A stretch of 64,000 bases of DNA, from contig NW_026515539.1 of the NCBI RefSeq assembly GCF_014898815.1, forward strand, positions 2,790,001 to 2,854,000, in the 5' to 3' direction. Both the position numbers and the translations under genes were made by a program. This document shows positions 55,238-64,000 of this stretch, one piece after another. Source of the stretch: Panonychus citri (lineage: Eukaryota > Arthropoda > Arachnida > Trombidiformes > Tetranychidae). The notes below the pieces were generated by a model. That model searched no databases, was not told where the DNA came from, and was given only the letters and a program-made list of their open reading frames with translations. Position 1 is the stretch's first letter. Each line of letters begins with the position of its first letter.

Positions 55238-56011
55238 ATGACTAAAATCCAACCACAAACTGGATCAATGATCATTTCAAATGAATACAATTCATTGATT
55301 GATGATTTCTCATCAACTTCATCTTTATCTTCCTTTACATCATCACCGACAACAACAGTTATCCCACCATCAACTTCATCATCATCTTCGTTGACACTAA
55401 CGTTTGAATCAAATGAATTTAGTGGCAACAGTTTAGGTGAATTATTTCACACCGTTGGCCTTGGAGTGACATTAGCCGCCCTTATACTGACCACAATAGT
55501 GGGAAATGTGTTTGTCATTATTGCCATTTTGATGGAGAAAAATTTACGCTCAGTGGGCAATTATCTTGTCCTCTCTTTGGCCATCGCTGACCTAATGGTC
55601 GCCTGTCTTGTGATGCCTTTAGGGGCTGTTTATGAAGTGGCTGGTGAATGGATTCTGGGTCCTCAATGGTGCGATATTTGGACTTGTGCCGATGTCCTTT
55701 GTTGTACCGCATCGATCCTTCACCTTTTGGCCATTGCAATTGACCGATATTGGGCAGTGACAAATATAGATTACATTCACAATCGTAATCCAAATCGTAT
55801 TGGAACTCTAATCATTTGTATCTGGTCAGTTGCAGCGGTCATTTCAATTGCACCCGTTTTGGGCTGGAAAGATCCCGATTTCGAGAAACGACTTCGAGAC
55901 GAAAAAAAGTGCCTCGTATCACAAGATGTCGCCTATCAAATTGTCGCCACTTTTGCCACTTTCTATGGTCCCCTTGTCTTCATCTTACTACTTTACTGGA
56001 GGATTTATCAG
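55238..56011 (+). CDS. 5-HT1-type serotonin receptor, first coding exon only
   Basis: 258 codons to a phase-0 donor (TATCAG|GTAATT). After a Ser/Thr-rich N-terminus of about 70 residues come TM1 (GN at 89-90), TM2 (LAIAD, Asp118), TM3 with the amine-binding Asp152 in TCADVLCCTAS, DRY at 169-171, TM4 ending APVLGWKDPDF, and TM5 to FYGPLVFILLLYWRIYQ. The blocks GAVYEV, WILGP, CDIWT, LCCTASILHL and AVTNIDYIH are those of arthropod 5-HT1A/5-HT1 receptors; by family these are Gi-coupled serotonin receptors in the plasma membrane. ICL3, TM6, TM7 and the tail are missing. No CWxPFF or NPxIY coding stretch was recognised in the remaining 8 kb, so these exons probably lie beyond 64000. That would make the intron host to the element at 60-64 kb. 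Confidence 0.9.
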
Positions 56012-59000
56012 GTAATTAGTTAATTTCTAATTCACACAATCAAACACTGACCCAAACAATTAGTAAAATTAACGAGCCAGTCGCTTATTAGCAAATCATA
56101 AAGCACCAATATCATAAACTAGAAGCAATCACAATTTCCATCAAGAGTTTTCATTTTCCTAATGATTAGTTAATTGTTCATTTTACCTAAATTGCAATTT
56201 ACTTTGTTGATCTAATCTACTTAAATTGAATCATCTGGCCTCTATGTTAATATGCAACTTAAGCAACAATCATAATTACAAAAGTTGATTACACTTTTGA
56301 TTGCTCAAACTGTAATCACTACTAAGCTAAATGATTAAAATCTATTAATAGTAATTAAGTAATGATAATTAACTAACACTAATCAAGTGTTGAAAAGTTA
56401 TATTTAAATGTAATTATTTGTTTACCAAAAAGTAAATCATGATTTAGTTAATCAAATTGAACACTTTTTTTCTGCCTTCAACAACAAATTAACTAAAAGT
56501 AATAAATTAACAAACAGTTAATATCCTTAAATTATAACAATGAATTAGGATTACAATTAAATTTGATCCACTTTAAATTACACACAACAATTTGATTTGC
56601 AATATAATAAATCATCAAGTGAAAATAGTTGTGAATCTTAATCAGGAAATGAATGAACCTCGTAAATGGGTTAACATGTAGACCAAGATGAAGATGATGA
56701 GGATGAGGATGAGGATGAAGATAAGGATTAACTGTAAATATTCAAGGTTTGCTTTTTATTTCTCATCTTCAGATGAGGATGATAAGGAAGATGAGAGAGA
56801 TTTAGTTCACCAAATACAAAATTGTTGATCGTATGTAAATATTATAATATAACATTGGAAAGTCATTGAAACCTCATAAATCAATGTTACACTTTTTGTA
56901 TGTTTTGTTATTTGAGTAAACAATTTAATCTAAATTCAGTTAACCAATTTATTTGATTGTTGTTTTCCAATTGATTACAATAATGATTTAGAATTGATCA
57001 AAACTCATTAATTTACCTCTTTAATTACATCTTGATGAGTTGAGCCTTAGGTTGATTATGTTTATCCCGAAAATGTTGATTAACTGTCTATCATTGATTC
57101 ATTTCATTGTCACAATTAATTTCTGATTAATTTATTGAATTTGTATAATAATAATTACTCACTAGTAATGATAATCACAGTGATTATAATTAAAACATTG
57201 ATAATAATTAACTTAATATCCAAACAGTTAAATTGAAACATTGAAATTGGAATTGATTGTTTCTTTTTATAACAATTAAGACATTTTATCAATTCACTAA
57301 TGTAATTAACACGATTAGTTTATTTTTAAACATGTTAATTGTTATAATTTTCAAGTTTTCTGTTGTTAATTGTTGCCAGTTAATTGCTGTTTATAACCCT
57401 TTTCAAATTAAATCTTTGATAAAAATTTTCCCGAGACAATTAAATCAATTTAGATATTCAATTTAATGTATTACTGGATCAATGGTTTTACAATTTGATA
57501 CTATTTCTAATTAGTTAATTACTCTTCAGATTAAATTGTAGATTAAATTGCAACAATTTGAATGTAAAGTAATGAAATTAATTGATTACAAGTTGATCAT
57601 TTAATTTAAACCTAAAAAAATTGAACCATTCATTGTGATCATTAATCTTTGATGATCAACTAATTGCAATAAATGAGCAATTTAATTACAGTGATTAATT
57701 TACATCTATGAGCTGTTTCATTAACTTATTCATACCAATGCTTTTTGATAATCAGGTTGATTATTTTCATATTAATTTCTAACAATTAAACTATAGATCA
57801 ACTAAGAATCAGTTGATTCTTAAGATGATAATCTACCAGTTAACAATGAATACCTAATAACAGGGATTCGGAGGGATCATAATGAATTTATCGTTATTAT
57901 CATGATCATTTTCATCCTCATCATCATCATCATCCCAGAGGGAGAAGGTAGAATATTTCATCAAAAGGTAAGAAGATACTGATGAAGGTAAAATATTATA
58001 TCGACAAAGATGATGATGGAAATGAAGACAAGGTAAATAAATGATTTCAATAGTAAATGTTTGATTCTTTATCATCTTGAGAGATAATATTCTGAGGATG
58101 AAGAGATAAATATATAAGTCAGAATAAGAATCTTTAGTTAAAATCATCTTCTTTTAACCCTCTCATTCCCTTTTCTTAAGAAAGCGATGATTATCATGAT
58201 GATTCCTATTCTCAATGGAGAAATCTTATTTCTTCCGAATGATTATCTCTCAGGGAGACACTTAAGTCTACTTGGTGAGAGAAAAAAGTTCTCAATGAAT
58301 TGTATAGATAACTTATCTTCATCATCACCAAGAGATAGGAAGACAAGGTAGATTGAAAGACTTTCTCTGTTTTCTTTCCGATTGTTATCAATTTATCGAC
58401 TGATTAAGGTGAAGAAAAAAAAACAACAACAAGACAAAATCAAGAGAAACTACTACATCTTCATTGATACTTTTCTCTCATCATCCTGATCCTCATCACC
58501 TTATCATCTCTACTCACCTTTACTTACAAATGACAGAACAATTCAACTTCTAAATTGATACTTACTTATCTTCATTTGGTTAAGTTCTAAATTAGTTACA
58601 ATAAAGTTTCACTTTCGACCAAAGTATTAGAAGAAAAAGTTTCGAACTTTTCTCCTCGAGTTCAAAACTCTTTCTCTCTTTCTTACCTTGTTCTAACATC
58701 GACAGTTATGATGATGGAAGAATACAAATGATCAACAAGTGAACATTATTAAAGATAATATATTATCTCATCTCTTTTTCTTTCTCTCTCAGTTCTAACA
58801 ATTGGAATGTTCAATTACGATAAATATTGATTGTTTGATTAAACTCTCCAATTGTTTGATTATCTTTTTGTGCCATGATATTCAATTGCTATCAACGATA
58901 ACACTATCGTAATGATTATTGATTATCATGAAATAAAATCCAATGGAATCAAATTTTTGCCTCATCTAATTAAATGTGATGCTTATTGTTTTACTTTTCA

Positions 59001-60318
59001 TTGTTAATATCCCATTTTTCACCATTCAATTTGATTATCATCATTTTTATTGACAACATTTCTAATCAAATTGACTTGATTAATAAATTTTTCATCATTA
59101 TCCATGTTACATATCAAGATTAATTAATTGTCTATGAGATAAACATTAATACTTTTATAATAATAATAATAATATAAAAGGATTTCCAATAAATCTCTCA
59201 TAATCAAGATGATCATCTTCATCTCATAAGATGATGAAACCTTTTTCTCTGTTCAGTTTTCTAATCATCAATATTATCCCTTTTTTCATGCTCATCTTTT
59301 CATCCTCAATCATAAGCTGGATTGTTGAGTCCATTAAAATGGAATGGAAACAAAAAATTGAATTAGATAATCTCTGAGTTCAACATTGATTATCTTTCCA
59401 TGGGTTTGTTGTATTTCCTTTCCACTAACCACCATTGTCAATTTCATCTATTCACCAAATCAATTGATAGTTCATCTTTTATCCTCATCCTTTTTTTTTT
59501 AATGCTCCACATCCTCTTATCCATCGTTGGAAACTTTTTCTCTTTATCAAACTTAAAAGTGATAGAAAATTAAATTAGAAAAGTTAATTTCCCATAAACG
59601 AGAAGAGAAAATTTATTCTGAATATATTATATTAGAATTTACAATCATTTTAATTACTGTGATTCTAATTTTGCAATTTCCGTTTAATCAGTTAATCACA
59701 GTTTGTCCAGATCTCGATAAAAACTTATATCGATATAAACATTTATTAGAATCTATTAGAAACTTTGAAACCGGAAAAAGGAAGTCAATTGAAATTGAAT
59801 CGTTAAAAATGTGATTAGAAATTATTTTTATTGATTAAAACAAAAGAAAGTGATTAGTTATGATAATTGGAAAATTAGTGTTGATTGTGAAACGCTGATT
59901 TAGTTGAACTTTGATTTGAACAATTAACCGTTTGAATTATCATGAGAAAGTGATTATCTTTCTCGGAAATCAAGTTGATTGTAAACCAATAAGTTTTTGT
60001 ATTATTCCGATTCTTGATTACTATGGTTACTCTTAACACTCTAATCATATTATTTACTGATGAAGCCAGAATTTACTTGATGATAAATTGATAGGAATAT
60101 TAGTAGTTAGTAAAAGGTAGACTCTGGACCAAGTGATGTTTCTGGACCAGAGTCAAGTGAGGTTTCTGAACCAAGTGAGGTTTCTGGACCAGGTGGTTCT
60201 GAACCAAGTGAGGTTTCTGGACCAGAATTTTTTGAATAATTTTTTTTGGGCATTTTTTTGGCGCGAAATTTAAATTGAAATTTTTAATGAATAGATTGAA
60301 AAGGGTGATACAGTGAAA
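56012..60318. other. Probable intron of the 5-HT receptor, no gene seen
   Basis: AT-rich (56.0-58.1 kb particularly), with no open frame of credible content. A short imperfect repeat occurs at 60123-60224. Whether this is intron or intergenic depends on where the receptor's last exons lie. Confidence 0.5.
60123..60224. repeat. Imperfect 18-bp tandem repeat
   Basis: About five copies of a unit of the form TCTGRACCAAGTGAGGTT, some with inserted or missing bases. It lies just outside the 3' end of the minus-strand gene at 60.3 kb. Confidence 0.8.
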
Positions 60319-60925
60319 TCAAAGGCCTCTTCCTCGGCCATCGGGGTGAAACCATTGAGTTTTTACTCCTAATTCTTTTCCCATTTTTCTCATCACCCAA
60401 TCAATGAATGAAAGTTCATTATCTTCATTATCATCCTGTGATATTTTGAGAGCCGTTTTTAATGACCAATTTTCTGCGTAGAGTTTTGCGTTTTTAGCCG
60501 CTTCTTGATTAAATTGGTCATCGATTTCAACACATTGTTGCACTAAGCTATCAATCCTTGAATTAAGGTGATGGGTGATTTGTGTGGCTCGCCCATTTAT
60601 CAAGCGCTCCATTGCGTATTTTGCCACTTTTTTGACAATGAATTTTTTTCGATCACTCAGTGAGTGGGACATTTCGATTAAACTAAATATCAGGTCAATT
60701 TTATGTGTAACTGGTCCTTTTTGATTCAAAAAATCCCTGAAATAAGATTAAAGTTATAAAGTTAATTACAAAAACAATATCAGACATGAACAAACCTTAC
60801 CTAATGTAATTCATGAACACATCGTCATCAGATTCAGATGATAGTGATGATAGTGATGATGATGGTGGTGGAGGTGGTGGAGGAGGTGGTGGAGGAGATA
60901 ATGATGATGAAGATGAACTATTCAT
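60319..60925 (-). CDS. Unrecognised two-exon protein with Ser/Pro tract, probably of a mobile element
   Basis: Exons 60925-60801 and 60736-60319 (minus order) join in phase to 180 codons plus stop; splice sites AG|GTAAGG and TTTCAG|GG are good. The first exon encodes a Ser run, eleven consecutive Pro, then SSESDDDVFMNYI. The second encodes a helical, charged protein (SHSLSDRKKFIVKKVAKYAM, RINGRATQ-like stretch, NWSLKTALKIS) ending HPDGRGRGL. I do not recognise a family. Its position, back to back with the genes at 62.2-64 kb across a 51-bp tandem array, suggests it belongs to the same element. A TATA-like ATTATATAAC lies on its strand near 61060-61074. It could instead be a lineage-specific host gene. 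Confidence 0.55.
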
Positions 60926-61123
60926 GGTAATTAATGAACACAATTAAGGTGATACTATGTTATTTGAGTGATGTAACAATAACAACAACAAAAATATTCT
61001 CCGTAGAATAAACATATGATCAAAATGTGTCGCCATCTATCTATGACCAAATGAACTAAGTTATATAATGCGCTACATTTGAATGTATTAACTCTGTTAT
61101 ACTATGATTAAGCTAATAGGAGT

Positions 61124-61620
61124 CACAATTAAGCCCAATTAACTACAATTAAGTGCTGATAAGTGACAATTAACCACAATTAAGCCCAATTAACTACAAT
61201 TAAGTGCTGATAAGTGACAATTAACCACAATTAAGCCCAATTAACTACAATTAAGTGCTGATAAGTGACAATTAACCACAATTAAGCCCAATTAACTACA
61301 ATTATGCTGATAAGTTACAATTAACCACAATTAAGCCCAATTAACTACAATTATGCTGATAAGTTACAACCACAATTGCCCAATTAACTACAATTAAGTG
61401 CTGATAAGTGACAATTAACCACAATTAAGCCCAATTAACTACAATTAAGTGCTGATAAGTGACAATTAACCACAATTAAGCCCAATTAACTACAATTAAG
61501 TGCTGATAAGTTACAATTAACCACAATTAAGCCCAATTAACTACAATTAAGTGCTGATAAGTGACAATTAACCACAATTAAGCCCAATTAACTACAATTA
61601 AGTGCTGATAAGTCACAATT
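61124..61620. repeat. Tandem array, 51-bp unit, about ten copies
   Basis: The unit starts CACAATTAAGCCCAATTAAC and runs through TACAATTAAG, TGCTGATAAG and TGACAATTAAC. Most copies are almost identical; two near 61290-61375 are shortened, with TTATGCTGATAAGTTAC variants. Within the unit the 8-mer ACAATTAA recurs three times. Local high copy identity points to recent amplification. Confidence 0.95.
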
Positions 61621-61703
61621 TACCCTTAACAGATATAACCTAATGTAACTCAAATAAAATCTGACTTGATTTAAAATTCGCGCCCTTTAAGTAGTTTACT
61701 CAA

Positions 61704-61758
61704 AAGATGGCGACACTAGTTAATGAGGTCAATTTTGTCACCAGAAGATGGCAGCACC
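61704..61758 (+). promoter_or_regulatory. Two CTCF-like motifs
   Basis: AAGATGGCGACACTAG at 61704-61719 and CCAGAAGATGGCAGCACC at 61741-61758, same orientation, about 170-220 bases upstream of the TATA box. Confidence 0.5.
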
Positions 61759-61925
61759 TATATGATTTTCATTTATCATCATTTATCTTCCAAACGGATG
61801 ATAAATTTTACATTACAATCACAAATAAATGTATATAATACTCAGATCTTCATGATAACTATGTAAAGTTCATGTAAATAGAATGCGCATGTTCTCAGAC
61901 GTAACTTTTGTTGTAACACTTGGGG

Positions 61926-61962
61926 TATATAAATAGAAGACAATTGTTGTATTTCTTCAGTT
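61926..61962 (+). promoter_or_regulatory. TATA box and initiator of the plus-strand accessory gene
   Basis: TATATAAATA starts at 61926 and an initiator-like TTCAGTTAG is centred near 61958, about 30 bases downstream, the canonical arthropod spacing. Transcription would start near 61958 and read into the gene at 62.2 kb. Confidence 0.6.
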
Positions 61963-62093
61963 AGTCCAATGATCAATGCTTGGTAACATCAACTCTGTTA
62001 GCTAAAAGTGATAAATTATAAGTGGTTTTACATTGTAATTCTTCACCTGTACTCTTCAGTGTCTCGATATCAAATGACTGTTTCTAACAGCCA

Positions 62094-62169
62094 GTGCCAT
62101 CTAGTGAGAGTGATTGTAAACTCTTGAAGAACGCCATCTAGCGGATTCACACGAACGCCATCTAACGGA
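62094..62169 (-). promoter_or_regulatory. Three CTCF-like motifs in the 5' UTR
   Basis: GTGCCATCTAGTGA (62094-62107), AACGCCATCTAGCGGA (62130-62145) and AACGCCATCTAACGGA (62154-62169), all in one orientation, the last two exactly 24 bases apart. They lie between the predicted start site and the first coding ATG. Confidence 0.55.
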
Positions 62170-62202
62170 CAATTTTTGAGTTATTTTTTCGATTTCACAC
62201 TA

Positions 62203-62680
62203 ATGGTAAGTCAAAATTTTTTGAGTGTATCTCTCAGTGTAAAGTGTCGAGTCTCATATTTAGGATTCAATGAAAATTATACCATTGGAAAGCTGCTGTC
62301 AATTAGCTGATCCCCGAATCGTTAGTAAAAAAATTACTAACATTTCTGCGGCTGTGGACCTCCTTATCCCTAATTATGGACCTCTACCATTGACGAAAAA
62401 TCAGAAAGCAAAGATTCGAAGGCGAAAGAAAATAGCTGAATTAAGAGCAAGGCTCGATTCTGAAAAGGATAAAAAGATTCACTATCTTCATTGTGCTCAA
62501 CGTAAATTGAAAAAGATTGATAAACTCAAAGAGAAATCGAGTTGGTGGTTAGCTGAATCGCAAAAGAACAATGAGTCTAGTGATGGTCCTTATTATGTTC
62601 AATATATTCATCTAGTTCAAAAATGTGACAAATATAAGAAACAATCAGATTCTTTGTTCAAATTATCAAGAGGAAATTGA
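62203..62680 (+). CDS. Unrecognised basic helical protein of the accessory module
   Basis: The main exon has an ATG at 62270 and gives 136 residues to TGA 62678-62680. A better model places a first ATG at 62203-62205, directly before a GTAAGT donor, spliced to the TTTAG acceptor at 62263; this adds Met-Asp-Ser in frame (139 residues, intron 62206-62263). The protein is Lys/Arg-rich with a likely coiled coil (QKAKIRRRKKIAELRARLD and KLKKIDKLKEKSSWW). There is no family I can name. It follows the TATA/initiator promoter at 61926 by about 250 bases and lies 112 bases before the next ORF, suggesting one transcription unit with two products. Start choice is uncertain. Confidence 0.55.
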
Positions 62681-62792
62681 TTATATCAAAACTGTCAATT
62701 AAATGTTCTTGAGATGACAATTACATTAGAGAGATACACTTTCATTCAAACCTATTTCTTAACATAAAATCTAACTTATTATATTTAGAAAA

Positions 62793-64000
62793 ATGATTCT
62801 CTGTCCATGCTGTCAAAGGTCATTCGAGATTCTGGCAGAGCTCATTGCTCATAACTGTGATTGTCGTTTCAACCCATGTAGAAGAATGAATTTCATGGAT
62901 GGTCCACCGCCTAAAAGAGCAAGACTAGAGCTGTCAAGCTCGTCCTCTAGCACGACCTCAAGTGATTGCTCATCGTGTACTTCATGTAGTAACTGTTCAT
63001 TATGTATAGAAGCATTGAGATCTTTGGAAAATGTTTCTGCGAGTCGTCAATCGAATGAGATACTTGAAGAACTCCCTCCACACATTCCTCAGTATGAGTT
63101 GATTGAGCTAAGTCAATCAACAATAGACTTGAGTTCAGATGAGGATGAACAACCTCTCGATTTATCAACCAGTGGTCAAGTAGAAAGGGTATCAGTGATT
63201 AAATTCGCACCAAGATCAAACAATCAAAGGCAACAAATCGAGATAGGCGTTCAAACATCAGCTGTACCATCACCTGTACCATCACCTGTACCATCACCTG
63301 TACCATCACCTGTACCATCACTTGTACCATCACTTGTACCATCACCTGTACCATCACTTGTACCATCACCTGTACCATCACTTGTACCATCACTTGTACC
63401 ATCACCTGTACCATCACTTGTACCATCACCTGTACCATCACTTGTACCATCACTTGTACCATCACCTGTACCATCACTTGTACCATCACTTGTACCATCA
63501 CCTGTACCATCACCTGTACCATCAACTTCAATTTTGGAAAATGTTTTGCAGACAGAAAATGGAAATAAGAAAAATCTAGTTTGTTCAAAGTGTGGTAAAA
63601 CTTACTCCAAGCAAAAATATTTGGAAAATCATAGCAAAGTTTGTGGTCAATCGATAACATTTGCTCATCTTGAAAATGCACCAGATCATATTGGTACATT
63701 CAGACTCATTCATTCAGCATTTAAAAAATATCTTTTACTCTATCGTTCCGAAGATATACGAGGACTAGATGTAAATGTCGAGCTCCAACGTAAAATGAAG
63801 GAGGTGATTCTATTATTGAATAGTCTCATAGACGAATTCGGAGCCATTAAGTACAATTTATGTTTCGTAGTACAGTTTATTAATATTATAAACGGTAAAA
63901 GTAGTAAAGGTGCTTTTGATTCTGACTTGGTTCCCTGTATTGCAGCGTCAGATAAAAACAAGTTGAATAATGAAGCTCTAGAATACATTTTAGACCGTAT
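62793..64000 (+). CDS. N-terminal part of a Polinton/Maverick-like protein, cut by the window end
   Basis: Open from ATG 62793 to the last base: 402 codons without a stop. Layout: a Cys/His cluster at the N-terminus (CPCCQRSFEILAELIAHNC); a Pro/Arg stretch PPPKRAR; a Ser/Thr/Cys-rich linker; IDLSSDEDE (from residue 111) directly followed by PLDLS (121-125); 21 repeats of VPSP/VPSL from residue 158; then a C2HC finger at Cys264, Cys267, His280, Cys284. After that comes a helical domain with HSAFKKYLLLYR, LQRKMKEVILLLNSLIDEFG, AIKYNLCFVVQF and ALEYILDRI. That last pattern is what I know from arthropod proteins carrying a protein-primed family B DNA polymerase region, as in Polinton/Maverick or adintovirus-like elements. 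The polymerase motifs themselves would lie past 64000, so this remains an inference. A TTTAG acceptor-like site precedes the ATG. Confidence 0.6.
   Translation, partial: MILCPCCQRSFEILAELIAHNCDCRFNPCRRMNFMDGPPPKRARLELSSSSSSTTSSDCSSCTSCSNCSLCIEALRSLENVSASRQSNEILEELPPHIPQYELIELSQSTIDLSSDEDEQPLDLSTSGQVERVSVIKFAPRSNNQRQQIEIGVQTSAVPSPVPSPVPSPVPSPVPSLVPSLVPSPVPSLVPSPVPSLVPSLVPSPVPSLVPSPVPSLVPSLVPSPVPSLVPSLVPSPVPSPVPSTSILENVLQTENGNKKNLVCSKCGKTYSKQKYLENHSKVCGQSITFAHLENAPDHIGTFRLIHSAFKKYLLLYRSEDIRGLDVNVELQRKMKEVILLLNSLIDEFGAIKYNLCFVVQFINIINGKSSKGAFDSDLVPCIAASDKNKLNNEALEYILDR
63264..63527. repeat. 12-bp coding minisatellite, 21 complete units
   Basis: GTACCATCACCT and GTACCATCACTT units alternate irregularly; being a multiple of three the array stays in frame and encodes VPSP and VPSL. 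It also creates spurious open frames on the other strand and in another frame. Confidence 0.97.

Larger units (their letters stand above)
60926..61958. promoter_or_regulatory. Divergent intergenic region of the accessory module
   Basis: Between the two divergent unfamiliar genes. It holds, left to right, a GCCATCT motif (61030-61045), a 51-bp tandem array (61124-61620), two CTCF-like motifs (61704-61758) and the TATA box of the plus-strand gene. Confidence 0.6.

Noticed and set aside
55238..56011. Octopamine or dopamine receptor identity for the amine receptor
   Set aside because: The TASILHLLAIAIDRYWAVTN and NIDYIH blocks and the GWKDPDF loop fit arthropod 5-HT1 receptors better; ligand specificity still rests on family likeness.
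63199..63699. Minus-strand frame made of VQVM repeats, and a plus-strand HHLY-repeat frame
   Set aside because: Both arise from the 12-bp minisatellite; the frame giving VPSP continues open on both sides with a zinc finger and is the real one.
1..64000. tRNA, rRNA, CRISPR arrays and bacterial insertion sequences
   Set aside because: No T-loop/acceptor-stem pattern, rRNA block or spaced direct-repeat array was recognised by eye; the tandem arrays have no spacers. A covariance-model scan could still reveal a tRNA.

Overview
The window is AT-rich eukaryotic DNA from an animal. Genes have many introns with GTAAGT-type donors and TAG/CAG acceptors. Two receptor types point to an arthropod: a neuromedin-U/pyrokinin-like peptide receptor and a 5-HT1-type receptor close to insect 5-HT1A. 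A mite or other arachnid is my guess, without strong support. No rRNA, tRNA or CRISPR was recognised. Long introns and spacers carry many (GA)n/(CT)n arrays.

Layout. (1) 245-14639 (+): PRXamide/neuromedin-U-type receptor, first exon(s) outside the window, with a 13.2 kb intron. (2) 14955-18569 (-): NOL6/Nrap, SSU processome. (3) 21317-32661 (-): RZ-type RGS protein with a cysteine string, spread over 11 kb with a probable non-coding leader exon ending at 34499. (4) 36273-41324 (-): complete nidogen in 11 exons. (5) 42263-43776 (+): FOXRED1-like complex I assembly factor. (6) 44249-50402 (-): FGD-type RhoGEF with DH, PH, FYVE and PH domains; its reading frame is broken three times. (7) 50781-52510 (+): a tight cluster of ATG12, PCC1/LAGE3 (KEOPS) and PIG-P, with an inverted-repeat element between the first two. 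(8) 52685-53421 (-): ATP synthase subunit d. (9) 55238-56011 (+): first coding exon of a 5-HT1-type receptor; TM6-TM7 exons are not in the window. (10) 60.1-64.0 kb: an accessory, probably mobile region. It has two divergently transcribed unfamiliar genes separated by a 51-bp tandem array, a cluster of CTCF-like motifs and a TATA/initiator promoter. They are followed by a long ORF that runs off the window end and resembles the N-terminal part of Polinton/Maverick-type polymerase proteins.

Most genes are conserved housekeeping or signalling genes without a shared pathway. Their arrangement is still informative: convergent pairs have closely spaced or overlapping 3' ends, FGD/ATG12 share a 378-bp divergent promoter, and PCC1 and PIG-P lie 112 bp apart. 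The most unusual material is the right-hand 4 kb, the repeated GCCATCT motif shared by that element and two host promoters, and the frame-broken FGD gene.
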